From positions 1,612,001-1,676,000 of the forward strand of contig NZ_CP028811.1 of assembly GCF_003055625.1 (NCBI RefSeq): 64,000 bases of DNA. Reading direction: 5' to 3'. This DNA comes from Flavobacterium magnum. GTDB taxonomy: Bacteria > Bacteroidota > Bacteroidia > Flavobacteriales > Flavobacteriaceae. The translations under genes were made by a program, and so were the position numbers. Positions 1 through 8,924 of the stretch are shown one piece after another. Below the pieces are notes generated by a model. It searched no databases. It had not been told where the DNA came from and saw only the letters and a list, made by a program, of their open reading frames with translations. Each line of letters opens with the position of its first letter. Positions within the stretch are counted from its first letter, which is position 1.

Positions 1-3000
1 AATGTAACCAGTACGAATTCTAACTATACTTATACGTGGACGGCTTTGCCTTCAACAGGTAGTGGTATTACAGGTTCGCTTTCGGGTGCAAGCAACAGTA
101 TAACTCCTACTTTATCTGGTACATATACTTATACTGTAAATGCAGTTGACGGACCATGTTCTACATTTACCACGTTTACCATCACCGCAACAGCAAACCC
201 TGTACTCACAGCAGGCGCTGTACCTGCTGCGGTATGTAACAATGGTATCAGTACACTGACTGCTGCTCACCCTAGCCGTATTACGTTCTCTACTTCAACG
301 GGTGCTGCTTTAGATCCTATGGTAGGTGCGACAGATGTTTTGACTACTGATAACGATGATACTCCAACAGCTGCTCCGGCCGCAATTGGATTTACATTTA
401 ACTTCAACGGTGTTGACTACAGTGATTACTCCGTTTCTCCGGATGGATGGATCTTGTTGGGCGCTGGTTCAGCTGTTGATGAGTTTTCAAACTCTGCTAC
501 AAGCACGGCAAATATTCCGAAACTTTATCCATACTGGGATGATATGGCAACAGGTACTGACGGTAACGTCAAAACCCTAGTAACCGGTTCGGCACCAAAC
601 AGGATTTTCATCGTGGAGTGGAATACGACCGTACCACGTAGCCTAGGGGGCGCTGCTAATGCAAAGTTCCAGGCTTGGTTGTATGAAACCAGCAACAAAA
701 TTGAATATCGTTATGGAACAATGTCTACCACTACAGGTTCTGCTACTGCAGGATATACTGTAAATGGTACAACTTTTAGTAACATTACTTTTACAAGTAA
801 CACTGAAAGCAAGACTACGGCCAATAATAACAATACAGGTGTCCCTGCAAGCGGAAGAATGTATACTTATCTTCAGGAGGCTTCTACAGTTACGTGGTCT
901 CCATCGACAGACCTGTATACTGATGCAGGAGCGACAATTCCTTACGCCGGTCAGAATTTGGCAGTAGTTTATTCTAAGCCTGCTGTAACGACAACTTACA
1001 CGGCAACTGCAACAGGACCTGCGCCTGCGAACTGTACGACAACTCAGAATGTTACGGTTACCAATAACTCTATCAATATTGCAGCCATCACTGGTGGTGC
1101 TAATGATTATTGTATCGGTTCTCCAGCGCTTGACTTTGATACTGCGACTCCGGGTGTTACATGGACTTCGTCCAACCCTGCAGTAGCAACTGTTGATGCT
1201 AGTGGAGTTGTAACTGCTTTAACTGCAGGTACTACTATCATTGGCGCTACAATCACCAACGCAGGATGTACAACTGTAGCCCCGAACCCTCAGACTGTTG
1301 TAATCAATGATCAGGTACAAATTGTATCTTTCACTGCTTCTCAGACTGTTGTTACGTTAGGAAACACTTCGTTTAACGTGAATGCTACCGGTACTGGATT
1401 GACTTATCAGTGGCAAGTTAATGAGGCTCCAGGCTTCACAGGTTTTGTGAATGTTGTCGATGACGCTATTTACAGCGGCGCTCAAACAGCTACACTTAAC
1501 CTTACGGCCGTTCCGGCTTCATTTAATGGTAATTTATACCATGTGGTTGTTTCAGGTCTCGGAGTTTGTGCTCCTAAGACTTCTAACCCGGACTCTCCGT
1601 TAACAGTGGGTGATACGGGTATTACTACACATCCAACCGATGTGACAATTTGTGAGACTACCACGGTAGCTTCATTCTCGGTTGTTGCTTCAGGTGATGA
1701 TTCAGGTGGTTACCAATGGCAAGAGCAGGTAGGTGGTACAGGGCCATGGACGAATATTACTAATGGTGGTATTTACTCAGGGGCTACTACGCCTACGCTA
1801 TCGCTTTCCGGTTTGACAGTGGCTCAAAGTACTAACAAGTACAGGGCTGTTGTTACAGGAGCGGTTACTTCTGCCAATTCTAATCCCGCAACGCTTACGA
1901 TCAACCAATCGATTACTGTACAAACTAATCCTTCGAATGCAAACGTTTGTTTCACAGGAGGTTCTGCAAGTTTCAGTTCTACGGCGACAGGTTTGATATC
2001 TTCACGTCAATGGCAGTATTCTACCAATGGAGTGAGTGGATGGGCAAGCGTTGTAAACGGTACTCCTGCCGGTGCTACTTATACTGGTAACACTACGGGA
2101 ACATTAAATGTTACAACAACTGCTGCTACACCTACAACAGGTCACTACTACAGATTGTTCTACGATGCTCCACTTTGTGCTGATGCAAATTCTACTGCTG
2201 CGCAAATGATCATCTTCACGCCAAGTGCTACTTCTCCTGGAACTCAGAATTTCTGTGCAGGTGTTGCCACTTCAGCTATTCCTTTAACAGGCACCGGTAC
2301 TACTTTTAATATTAGTGGTGGCGCGGCTATTGGTTTGGCTAATCAGACTGGTGTGACTTCAATCCCATCATTTACACCGATTGCGGGTACTGCAACTATT
2401 ACAATCACTCCGATTGCGAGCGGCTGTACCGGTCCAAACACTACGTTTACAATCAATGTGAATGGATTACCTGGATCACCTACAACAGGGCCAACGGCTC
2501 CTGTTTGTGAGGGTAGCCCTTTAACGCTTACTTCTTCAACAGTGACAATTCCTGGGTATACCATGAATGGAAACAGCGGTGTAAGTTTTATTGATATCAG
2601 CGCTACTGGTACGTCAGTGACTGGAGCATTAGGCGATGATAGTGAGCATAACATTACTATGCCTGCTTTCACTTTCAACGGGACAGCATTTACTACTGCA
2701 AGGGTAGGTATGAATGGTGCGATTGTACTGGGTGCAACTACAGGAGAAGTTTCTTTCTCTAATGCGGCGCTTCCAAGTACTGCTCATACAGCCGGTAACG
2801 TATTCTTGGCTCCTTTCTGGGATGACCTTGACATACAAAGTGCTCCTACGATTAAGACACAGACTGTTGGTAACATCTTTATTATCCAATATACATCAGC
2901 AGATCACAATGATGTAGGTTTGGGAGACGGTATTACTTTCCAGGTACAATTGAACCTGACCTCAGGTGCTATTACTTATGTCTATCAAGATGTTAGTTTT

Positions 3001-5118
3001 GGAACAGGTGCTACAGGTCAGAATGCTGGTGCATCTGCAACAATAGGTATCCAGATGAGCAGCTCAAGCGCGGTTCAGTTCTCTAATAATACCGCAAGCC
3101 TTACAAATGGCCAAAGTATTACGTTTACTCCGAACAGTGCTTCTTACAGCTGGACTGGTCCTAACGGATTCAGCTCTAACCAACAGAATCCAACTGTTAC
3201 TGCGACAGCATCTGCTGCAAATGCAGGAACATACACTTTAACAGTAACCAATGTAGCTACAGGTTGTCAAAAAGTTGTTACACAGAATGTAACAGTTACT
3301 CCTGCTCCAGCCGGAGGAACACTATCGAACCAAACGGCTTGTTACAACTCCACTCCTGACGACATCCTGCTTGCAGGAAGTGTTGGAAGTGTAGTGAAAT
3401 GGCAGAAATCATCTGACCTGGCTTTCACAAGCCCCCAGGATATCGCCAACACAACCACTACATTGACGGGAGCTCAGGTGGGCAACATCACCGCTACCAC
3501 TTACGTGAGGGCGGTTGTCCAAAGCGGAAGCTGTGGCACGACCAACTCTGCCGTGGCTACGATCACTCCGGGTAACCAGACCACATGGACTGTAGCCGGC
3601 GGATGGAGCAACGGTGCGCCAACCTCTACAAGTGCTGCTACCATCAACGGTAACTTCACTGCAGTGGCTGACCTTAACGCCTGTTCGTTGACGATCCAGA
3701 GCGGAACAGTTTCGTTCCCTGGTGGATTCGATGCTTACGTAAGCGGAAAAGTCAGCGTCAACGGAGGTACCATTACCTTCGAGGATGGATCTGACCTTGT
3801 TCAGACACGCAATGATGCCAACACAGGTAACATCAAGTATAAGAGGACAGCGAACCTGATCCGTCAGGATTACGTTTACTGGTCTTCACCGGTATCGGGA
3901 CAACTGTTACAGCCGTTCTCACCGAACACGCTAAACACGCGTTTCTATACTCTTGATGAGTCTTCAAACGGCTTCTCACAGATCGCCTCACCGTCAACGA
4001 CTTCGTTCGATGCGGCTAAAGGTTATATGATCCGTGCTGCCAACAACCACCCTGCGGTGCTTACCCCATGGACAGGAACCTTTACAGGAACCCCACGCAA
4101 CGGAGAGTACACCATCCCTGTAACAGTGAACGGACAGGGCTACAACATGATCGGTAACCCTTACCCATCTACCGTTGATGCCGACCTGTTCCTTGCTGAG
4201 CCAGGAAACGCAGGTACGCTTTACTTCTGGACGCACATCAGCCAGGCTGCTGCCTCAGGGGCGAACTATGCGAGCTACAACACCTTCGGGGGAACCGCTG
4301 CGCAATCAGGAGGTTCTGCACCAACAGGTGCCATCCGCGGAGGCCAGGGCTTCATCCTGCTGAAATCATCAGCAAGTACGGCCAGGTTCACCAACGCGAT
4401 GAGGACGGCTGAAGGCGGTGCCTTCTACCGAAATGCACAGACGGCTGAGAAACACCGTATGTGGTTCAACTTGAACACACCTGGACATGCGATGAACCAA
4501 ATCCTTGTAGGTTACGCTGAAGGCGCTACCATGGGTGAGGATATCGCAATGGACGGTAAGTCTATCGAAGGCGGTTCATCGATCTCTACCTTGATCGGCA
4601 GTGACAATTATGTTATCCAGGCACGTTCGCTTCCATTCGTGGATACTGACGTGGTACCGATGGGCTTCACAGCCGCTACGGCCGGAACCTACATCATTGA
4701 GCTGGATCACGTAGACGGATTGTTCTCGGGCGACCAGAACATCTACCTGAAGGACAACCTTCTTGGGGTGACACACAACATCAAGCAGGGGGCTTACAGC
4801 TTCGCTTCTGCCGAAGGCACATTTGCCAACAGGTTTGAGGTGGTGTACCAGTCTTCACCGCTTGGGGTTGACACGCCAACATTCGATGCGAACAGCGTGG
4901 TGGTTTACAAAAACCAGGGCATGCTTCACATCAATTCAGGTAAGATCGTGATGTCAGGGGTGAAAATCTTCGACGTCCGCGGCAGGCTGATCTATGAGCG
5001 CGGTGCCATCAATGCCTCTGAGACCGTATTGAACGACCTTAGGGCAGAAGAGCAGGTACTGCTTGTTCAGATCACTTCCGTAGACAATGAGGTAGTTACC
5101 AAAAAGGTGGCTTACTAA
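1..5118 (+). CDS. Large Ig-like/adhesin-type T9SS-secreted surface protein, 5' end outside window
   Basis: The frame is open from base 1 with no convincing start, so this is the C-terminal 1705 codons of a longer protein. It is a chain of Thr/Ser/Gly/Ala-rich beta-sandwich modules. A bacterial Ig-2-like module (VTWTSSNPAVATVDASG) lies near bases 1100-1290, and Ig-like repeats with a W...Y core lie near 1330-2220. Two related lectin-like modules, each with an FxxPYWDD or FLAPFWDD core, lie near 270-890 and 2545-3120. The last ~270 residues end in a T9SS sorting domain (VKIFDVRGRLIYE, final KKVAY), resembling the flavobacterial 'type C' sorting signal. It should be exported by Sec, then T9SS, and held at or released from the cell surface. 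Adhesion or matrix binding is an inference; no catalytic domain is visible. Composition changes sharply near base 3300, with the C-terminal third much more GC-rich. A terminator follows. Confidence 0.85.
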   Translation, partial: NVTSTNSNYTYTWTALPSTGSGITGSLSGASNSITPTLSGTYTYTVNAVDGPCSTFTTFTITATANPVLTAGAVPAAVCNNGISTLTAAHPSRITFSTSTGAALDPMVGATDVLTTDNDDTPTAAPAAIGFTFNFNGVDYSDYSVSPDGWILLGAGSAVDEFSNSATSTANIPKLYPYWDDMATGTDGNVKTLVTGSAPNRIFIVEWNTTVPRSLGGAANAKFQAWLYETSNKIEYRYGTMSTTTGSATAGYTVNGTTFSNITFTSNTESKTTANNNNTGVPASGRMYTYLQEASTVTWSPSTDLYTDAGATIPYAGQNLAVVYSKPAVTTTYTATATGPAPANCTTTQNVTVTNNSINIAAITGGANDYCIGSPALDFDTATPGVTWTSSNPAVATVDASGVVTALTAGTTIIGATITNAGCTTVAPNPQTVVINDQVQIVSFTASQTVVTLGNTSFNVNATGTGLTYQWQVNEAPGFTGFVNVVDDAIYSGAQTATLNLTAVPASFNGNLYHVVVSGLGVCAPKTSNPDSPLTVGDTGITTHPTDVTICETTTVASFSVVASGDDSGGYQWQEQVGGTGPWTNITNGGIYSGATTPTLSLSGLTVAQSTNKYRAVVTGAVTSANSNPATLTINQSITVQTNPSNANVCFTGGSASFSSTATGLISSRQWQYSTNGVSGWASVVNGTPAGATYTGNTTGTLNVTTTAATPTTGHYYRLFYDAPLCADANSTAAQMIIFTPSATSPGTQNFCAGVATSAIPLTGTGTTFNISGGAAIGLANQTGVTSIPSFTPIAGTATITITPIASGCTGPNTTFTINVNGLPGSPTTGPTAPVCEGSPLTLTSSTVTIPGYTMNGNSGVSFIDISATGTSVTGALGDDSEHNITMPAFTFNGTAFTTARVGMNGAIVLGATTGEVSFSNAALPSTAHTAGNVFLAPFWDDLDIQSAPTIKTQTVGNIFIIQYTSADHNDVGLGDGITFQVQLNLTSGAITYVYQDVSFGTGATGQNAGASATIGIQMSSSSAVQFSNNTASLTNGQSITFTPNSASYSWTGPNGFSSNQQNPTVTATASAANAGTYTLTVTNVATGCQKVVTQNVTVTPAPAGGTLSNQTACYNSTPDDILLAGSVGSVVKWQKSSDLAFTSPQDIANTTTTLTGAQVGNITATTYVRAVVQSGSCGTTNSAVATITPGNQTTWTVAGGWSNGAPTSTSAATINGNFTAVADLNACSLTIQSGTVSFPGGFDAYVSGKVSVNGGTITFEDGSDLVQTRNDANTGNIKYKRTANLIRQDYVYWSSPVSGQLLQPFSPNTLNTRFYTLDESSNGFSQIASPSTTSFDAAKGYMIRAANNHPAVLTPWTGTFTGTPRNGEYTIPVTVNGQGYNMIGNPYPSTVDADLFLAEPGNAGTLYFWTHISQAAASGANYASYNTFGGTAAQSGGSAPTGAIRGGQGFILLKSSASTARFTNAMRTAEGGAFYRNAQTAEKHRMWFNLNTPGHAMNQILVGYAEGATMGEDIAMDGKSIEGGSSISTLIGSDNYVIQARSLPFVDTDVVPMGFTAATAGTYIIELDHVDGLFSGDQNIYLKDNLLGVTHNIKQGAYSFASAEGTFANRFEVVYQSSPLGVDTPTFDANSVVVYKNQGMLHINSGKIVMSGVKIFDVRGRLIYERGAINASETVLNDLRAEEQVLLVQITSVDNEVVTKKVAY

Positions 5119-5142
5119 GTTTCACTGAATATTAAATAAAAG

Positions 5143-5175
5143 AAACCTCCTGAGCAATCAGGAGGTTTTTTGTTT
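5143..5175 (+). terminator. Rho-independent terminator after the T9SS surface protein
   Basis: An 11-bp perfect stem (5143-5153 with 5158-5168) closes a GCAA tetraloop and runs into a T-rich tract. It lies 25 bases after the stop codon, separating the adhesin gene from the glycan locus. Confidence 0.92.
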
Positions 5176-5216
5176 TTATAATGAATTGCTTGTTACTTCG
5201 GTTGTCAGTAAATGAC

Positions 5217-5224
5217 TATATTTG
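5217..5224 (+). promoter_or_regulatory. Bacteroidota -7 element, candidate promoter of the glycan locus
   Basis: TATATTTG matches the Bacteroidota -7 consensus TAnnTTTG exactly and lies 22 bases before the exporter permease start, just after a strong terminator. No TTG at the ideal 19-21 base spacing was found, so the -33 half is unassigned. As the first element of a run of co-directional genes it is the natural main promoter of the locus. Confidence 0.55.
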
Positions 5225-5246
5225 AATTTTCGAAAAAATAATCGGA

Positions 5247-6110
5247 ATGGAGCAAAAGAAAAGTGATGACTGGCTTTTTGAAATTACACCTAAAAATAAT
5301 TTTTTCAAGCTGCATTTAAAAGAAGTCTGGCAATACCGGGACCTGCTAATGCTTTTTGTCAAGCGTGATATTGTCACACTTTACAAACAAACCATTTTGG
5401 GACCGCTATGGTATTTAATTCAGCCACTTTTTACTTCCGTAATATTCACAATAGTATTTAATAATGTGGCTGGGATTAAAACCGGTACCGTCCCCCCGTT
5501 TTTATTTAATCTTGCCAGTATTACAGCGTGGAATTATTTTTCGTCTTGTTTGCAGGCAACATCAGATACCTTTAAAACGAACGCCTCACTTTTTGGCAAA
5601 GTATATTTTCCCCGTATTATCATGCCGCTATCAATCGTGATGTCAAATCTTTTGAAGTTTTCCCTACAGTTAATTATCTTAATTGCTTTTTATGTATACT
5701 ACGTTATCGATGGCTATCACATCCAACCAAACCCGACTGTCGTTTTTTTTCCGATAATCATCTTACTAATGGGCCTTCTTGGCCTGGGTTTCGGTATGAT
5801 AATCTCATCTATGGTCACAAAATATCGTGACCTTACTTTTTTAGTCACCTTCGGCATCCAATTAATGATGTATGTCTCTGCTGTAAATTACCCCATTGCA
5901 CTGATAAAAGCTAAAATGCCCGCTTTTTCCTGGATTGTCGAGTGGAATCCTATGGCGTATATTATTGAAACGACCAGATGGATGTTATTAAGTACAGGAA
6001 GTTTTTCGGTAAATGGAATTATCTATACTACAATCTTCAGCATTAGTACCTTTTTCGTTGGTTTACTAATTTTCAATAAAGCGGAGAAAAGTTTCATTGA
6101 TACTGTATAA
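5247..6110 (+). CDS. wzm: ABC-2 type polysaccharide exporter permease (Wzm/KpsM-like)
   Basis: This 287-residue inner-membrane protein has about six hydrophobic segments and the ABC-2 polysaccharide-exporter pattern: a cytoplasmic N-terminus ending in FVKRDIVTLYKQT, then GPLWYLIQPL. It pairs with the ATPase 12 bases downstream to move an undecaprenyl-linked glycan across the inner membrane. Length and topology match the Wzm/KpsM/TagG family. It is the first gene of the glycan locus, behind a terminator and a -7 element. The glycan substrate cannot be read from this gene. Confidence 0.9.
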   Translation: MEQKKSDDWLFEITPKNNFFKLHLKEVWQYRDLLMLFVKRDIVTLYKQTILGPLWYLIQPLFTSVIFTIVFNNVAGIKTGTVPPFLFNLASITAWNYFSSCLQATSDTFKTNASLFGKVYFPRIIMPLSIVMSNLLKFSLQLIILIAFYVYYVIDGYHIQPNPTVVFFPIIILLMGLLGLGFGMIISSMVTKYRDLTFLVTFGIQLMMYVSAVNYPIALIKAKMPAFSWIVEWNPMAYIIETTRWMLLSTGSFSVNGIIYTTIFSISTFFVGLLIFNKAEKSFIDTV

Positions 6111-6122
6111 TCCATCTTTTAA

Positions 6123-7418
6123 ATGCAATCTGAAAGTAAAACAATCTTAGAAGTGAAGAATTTGTCCAAGCAATACAGGCTCGGAGAAGTAGGTACTGGC
6201 ACAATCAGCCACGACTTGAATAGATGGTGGCATAAAATCAGAGGTAAAGAAGATCCCTTTTTAAGAATTGGAGAAAGCAATGACCGAAGCAAAAGAGGTT
6301 TGACAGAGTATGTCTGGGCACTGAAAGATATTGGTTTCGAAGTTAAGACAGGGGAAGTTGTTGGGATAATCGGAAAAAACGGCGCTGGCAAGTCAACCTT
6401 GTTAAAAATCTTATCCAAAGTTACCGCCCCCACCACCGGTAGCGTGAAATCGAACGGAAGGATAGCGTCACTACTCGAAGTAGGAACCGGTTTTCATCCT
6501 GAACTGACAGGACGGGAGAATATTTTCCTGAATGGAGCCATCCTGGGTATGACAAAAAAAGAAATTGCGTCGAAGCTAAGCGAAATCATCGAATTTTCAG
6601 GATGTCAGCGGTATGTGGACACTCCGGTCAAGCGATACAGCAGCGGAATGACCGTAAGGCTTGCATTTGCTGTGGCGGCTTTTCTCGAACCGGAAATACT
6701 GATTGTAGACGAAGTACTTGCGGTAGGCGATGCGGAATTTCAAAAGAAAGCATTAGGGAAAATGCAGGATATTTCGCAAGGAGCCGGAAGGACTGTGTTG
6801 TTTGTAAGTCATAACATGGCAGCGGTCAAAACACTCTGCACCCGTGCAATCGTGATGGAGCACGGTAAAATTAAGTATGATGGAAACATCGAATCAGCAC
6901 TTCAACTCTATGCTGAAAATTCATATGGAAGAGAGAGTGAATTGGTTTTTGATAACAACCTCGTACGGCAGGGAAGTGGAAAAATACGATTTACTTTTTT
7001 TAAGATAACCAATATTGAGGGCTTGGGCACAAGGGAATTTTCAATAGGTGATGATCTGGTCCTGACTTTCGGGATCAGGAATTTTTCCGCCGAAGTGAAA
7101 TCGGAAGTAGGAATTCAGGTAAAAACTGCTGATGATGTGCCAATATTTCATATCATGGCCCGTGATTCTAACTACGAATTGAATCACACCCAAGTCAACG
7201 AAGAATACGCCATTGTAATCAATGATTTACGCTTATTTCCGGGTGTTTACACAATTAGTATTACAAGCGCCAATACTACCGGGCACGAGATTCATGACTT
7301 TATTGAAAATGTTGTCTCTTTTGAGGTCGTGGATGGCGGAAACTATACAGTAAGGAATCTCCCTAAATCCTTTGGATTGTTTTTTCTCAATCCCGAATGG
7401 AAGAAAATTGCGTTATGA
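6123..7418 (+). CDS. wzt: ABC exporter ATPase with C-terminal glycan-binding domain (Wzt-like)
   Basis: The 431-residue protein carries a Walker A motif (GKNGAGKST, near residue 85), an ABC signature (YSSGM, near 172) and Walker B (ILIVDEVLAVGD, near 193). Residues ~265-431 form an extra beta-rich domain like the Wzt C-terminal carbohydrate-binding domain. In E. coli O8/O9a that domain recognises a capped glycan end before export, whereas short KpsT-type ATPases lack it. This suggests the exported chain carries a recognised terminal modification; a methyltransferase is encoded later in the locus. It partners with the upstream permease, and its stop overlaps the next start as ATGA. Confidence 0.92.
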   Translation: MQSESKTILEVKNLSKQYRLGEVGTGTISHDLNRWWHKIRGKEDPFLRIGESNDRSKRGLTEYVWALKDIGFEVKTGEVVGIIGKNGAGKSTLLKILSKVTAPTTGSVKSNGRIASLLEVGTGFHPELTGRENIFLNGAILGMTKKEIASKLSEIIEFSGCQRYVDTPVKRYSSGMTVRLAFAVAAFLEPEILIVDEVLAVGDAEFQKKALGKMQDISQGAGRTVLFVSHNMAAVKTLCTRAIVMEHGKIKYDGNIESALQLYAENSYGRESELVFDNNLVRQGSGKIRFTFFKITNIEGLGTREFSIGDDLVLTFGIRNFSAEVKSEVGIQVKTADDVPIFHIMARDSNYELNHTQVNEEYAIVINDLRLFPGVYTISITSANTTGHEIHDFIENVVSFEVVDGGNYTVRNLPKSFGLFFLNPEWKKIAL

Positions 7419-7999
7419 AATTCAGATACATCCTCAAAAAAATATGGGGCAAGCGCCATATCCGTCAGGAAGCAACGGCTGTCGGTCAGCTGTTTCCCAA
7501 TGTAAATCTGATGAAGAACACGATTGTAAGCGGCGTCAATGACATTGGTGAGTACACCTATATTGGTTTTAACTGCATCGTGACAAATGCAAAAATCGGG
7601 CGTTATTGTTCTATTGCCAATAACGTGAGCGTTGGTGTGGGAGAGCACAGGATCAATCGGGTCTCAACCTCTTCTTTGTTTTATTCCAATCCGTTCGAAA
7701 CGCTCACAGAAGGAAATTGTGTTATCGGCAACGATGTCTGGCTGGGTTCGAATGTCGTGGTCAGGCGTGGTGTAATAATCGGCGATGGGGCTATTGTTGG
7801 CGCAAATTCATTCGTAAATAAAAACGTAAGGCCTTATGAAATTGTTGGCGGCGTTCCTGCAAAGACGATACGTATGCGTTTTTCTGAGGAACAGATAGCC
7901 ATAGTCTCACGATCGAAATGGTGGGAGCAAAATCCGGATGGAGCAAAAACCGCCATCAGTGCCTTAGAAAAAACAGGGTTATTTGAAACAGATGATTGA
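7415..7999 (+). CDS. Left-handed beta-helix (hexapeptide) acyltransferase
   Basis: This protein of about 194 residues has imperfect hexapeptide repeats (IGEYTYIGFNCIV, IGRYCSIANNVSVG, IGNDVWLGSNVVVRRGVIIGDGAIVGANSFV) and the usual terminal VGGVPAK.I, as in xenobiotic/maltose acetyltransferase-type (CatB/LbH) enzymes. It probably O- or N-acetylates a sugar of the surface glycan using acetyl-CoA. I chose ATG 7415, which overlaps the wzt stop as ATGA; an in-frame ATG at 7397 would add six residues. The exact acceptor is unknown. Confidence 0.85.
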   Translation: MKFRYILKKIWGKRHIRQEATAVGQLFPNVNLMKNTIVSGVNDIGEYTYIGFNCIVTNAKIGRYCSIANNVSVGVGEHRINRVSTSSLFYSNPFETLTEGNCVIGNDVWLGSNVVVRRGVIIGDGAIVGANSFVNKNVRPYEIVGGVPAKTIRMRFSEEQIAIVSRSKWWEQNPDGAKTAISALEKTGLFETDD

Positions 8000-8924
8000 T
8001 AAGTCAGCTAAAATATTTATTACAGGACATACGGGGATGTTAGGGTCAAGGCTGCTGAGTGTTCTCAAAAATGATGGATACACATCACTCATTACTGCCA
8101 CACATACCGAACTAGACCTTACGGACCAGCAGTCGGTAAACCGATTTTTTGCAAAAAACAAGCCGCTTTACGTTATTCACATTGCAGCGAAGGTGGGCGG
8201 GATAAACGCAAACATCAATGCTCCGGCTTCGTTTCTTTATGACAACCTGATGATGCAGGCGAACGTTATCGACGCTTCACGCCGAAATGATGTGAAAAAA
8301 TTTATATTTATTGCAAGTTCCTGCATTTATCCAAGGGATTCGCCACAGCCAATGAAAGAGGAATATCTTCTTGACGGCAAGCCGGAGCCCACTAATGAGG
8401 GGTACGCGATTGCGAAAATCACCGGGGTAAAAATGTTGGAAACGTACAGGAAGCAATATGGATTTAACGGAGTCAGCCTTATTCCGAGCAATCTTTACGG
8501 ACCCAATGACAGTTTCGACCTTGCCCATTCACATGTGTTGTCTTCGTTGGTAAAAAGATTTTGTGATGCCAAAAAACAAGGATTGAATTCGGTAACCTTG
8601 TGGGGTACTGGTGTTGCCAAAAGAGAATTCCTGCATGTTGATGATTTCGCAGCTGCGATTTTGTATTTTTTTGAAAGGGATATCCCGTACGATTATATGA
8701 ACGTTGGAACTGGAACAGATATCAGTGTAAAGGAACTTGCTGCTGTTATTGCACAGAAAACTGATTTTACAGGAAGCATCAAGTGGGATTCTTCCAAGCC
8801 TGATGGAATGTTGCGGAAATGCATGGACATTTCAAAAATGGAAGGCCAAGGTTTTTCGCCGAAAATTGACCTCACAGATGGAATTGAACAAGTAATTATG
8901 AACTATAAAAAGTCACAGGGATGA
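7992..8924 (+). CDS. fcl: GDP-L-fucose synthase family reductase/epimerase (Fcl or ColC)
   Basis: This 310-residue short-chain dehydrogenase has a GHTGMLG nucleotide-binding motif at the N-terminus, SSCIYP with the family Ser and Cys, a YAIAK catalytic Tyr-Lys pair, and NLYGPND...SHV with the conserved His. The family epimerises C5 (and C3 in Fcl) and reduces C4 of a GDP-4-keto-6-deoxy sugar with NADPH, giving GDP-L-fucose, or GDP-L-colitose when the enzyme is ColC. The next gene is a ColD-like 3-dehydratase and gmd follows, so the colitose route is plausible, and sequence motifs alone do not separate the two. ATG 7992 overlaps the preceding stop; the alternative TTG at 7983 is less likely. 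Confidence 0.85.
   Translation: MIDKSAKIFITGHTGMLGSRLLSVLKNDGYTSLITATHTELDLTDQQSVNRFFAKNKPLYVIHIAAKVGGINANINAPASFLYDNLMMQANVIDASRRNDVKKFIFIASSCIYPRDSPQPMKEEYLLDGKPEPTNEGYAIAKITGVKMLETYRKQYGFNGVSLIPSNLYGPNDSFDLAHSHVLSSLVKRFCDAKKQGLNSVTLWGTGVAKREFLHVDDFAAAILYFFERDIPYDYMNVGTGTDISVKELAAVIAQKTDFTGSIKWDSSKPDGMLRKCMDISKMEGQGFSPKIDLTDGIEQVIMNYKKSQG

Noticed and set aside
2343..2889. Two minus-strand open frames within the adhesin gene
   Set aside because: They are low-complexity shadows of the repetitive Ig-like coding sequence.
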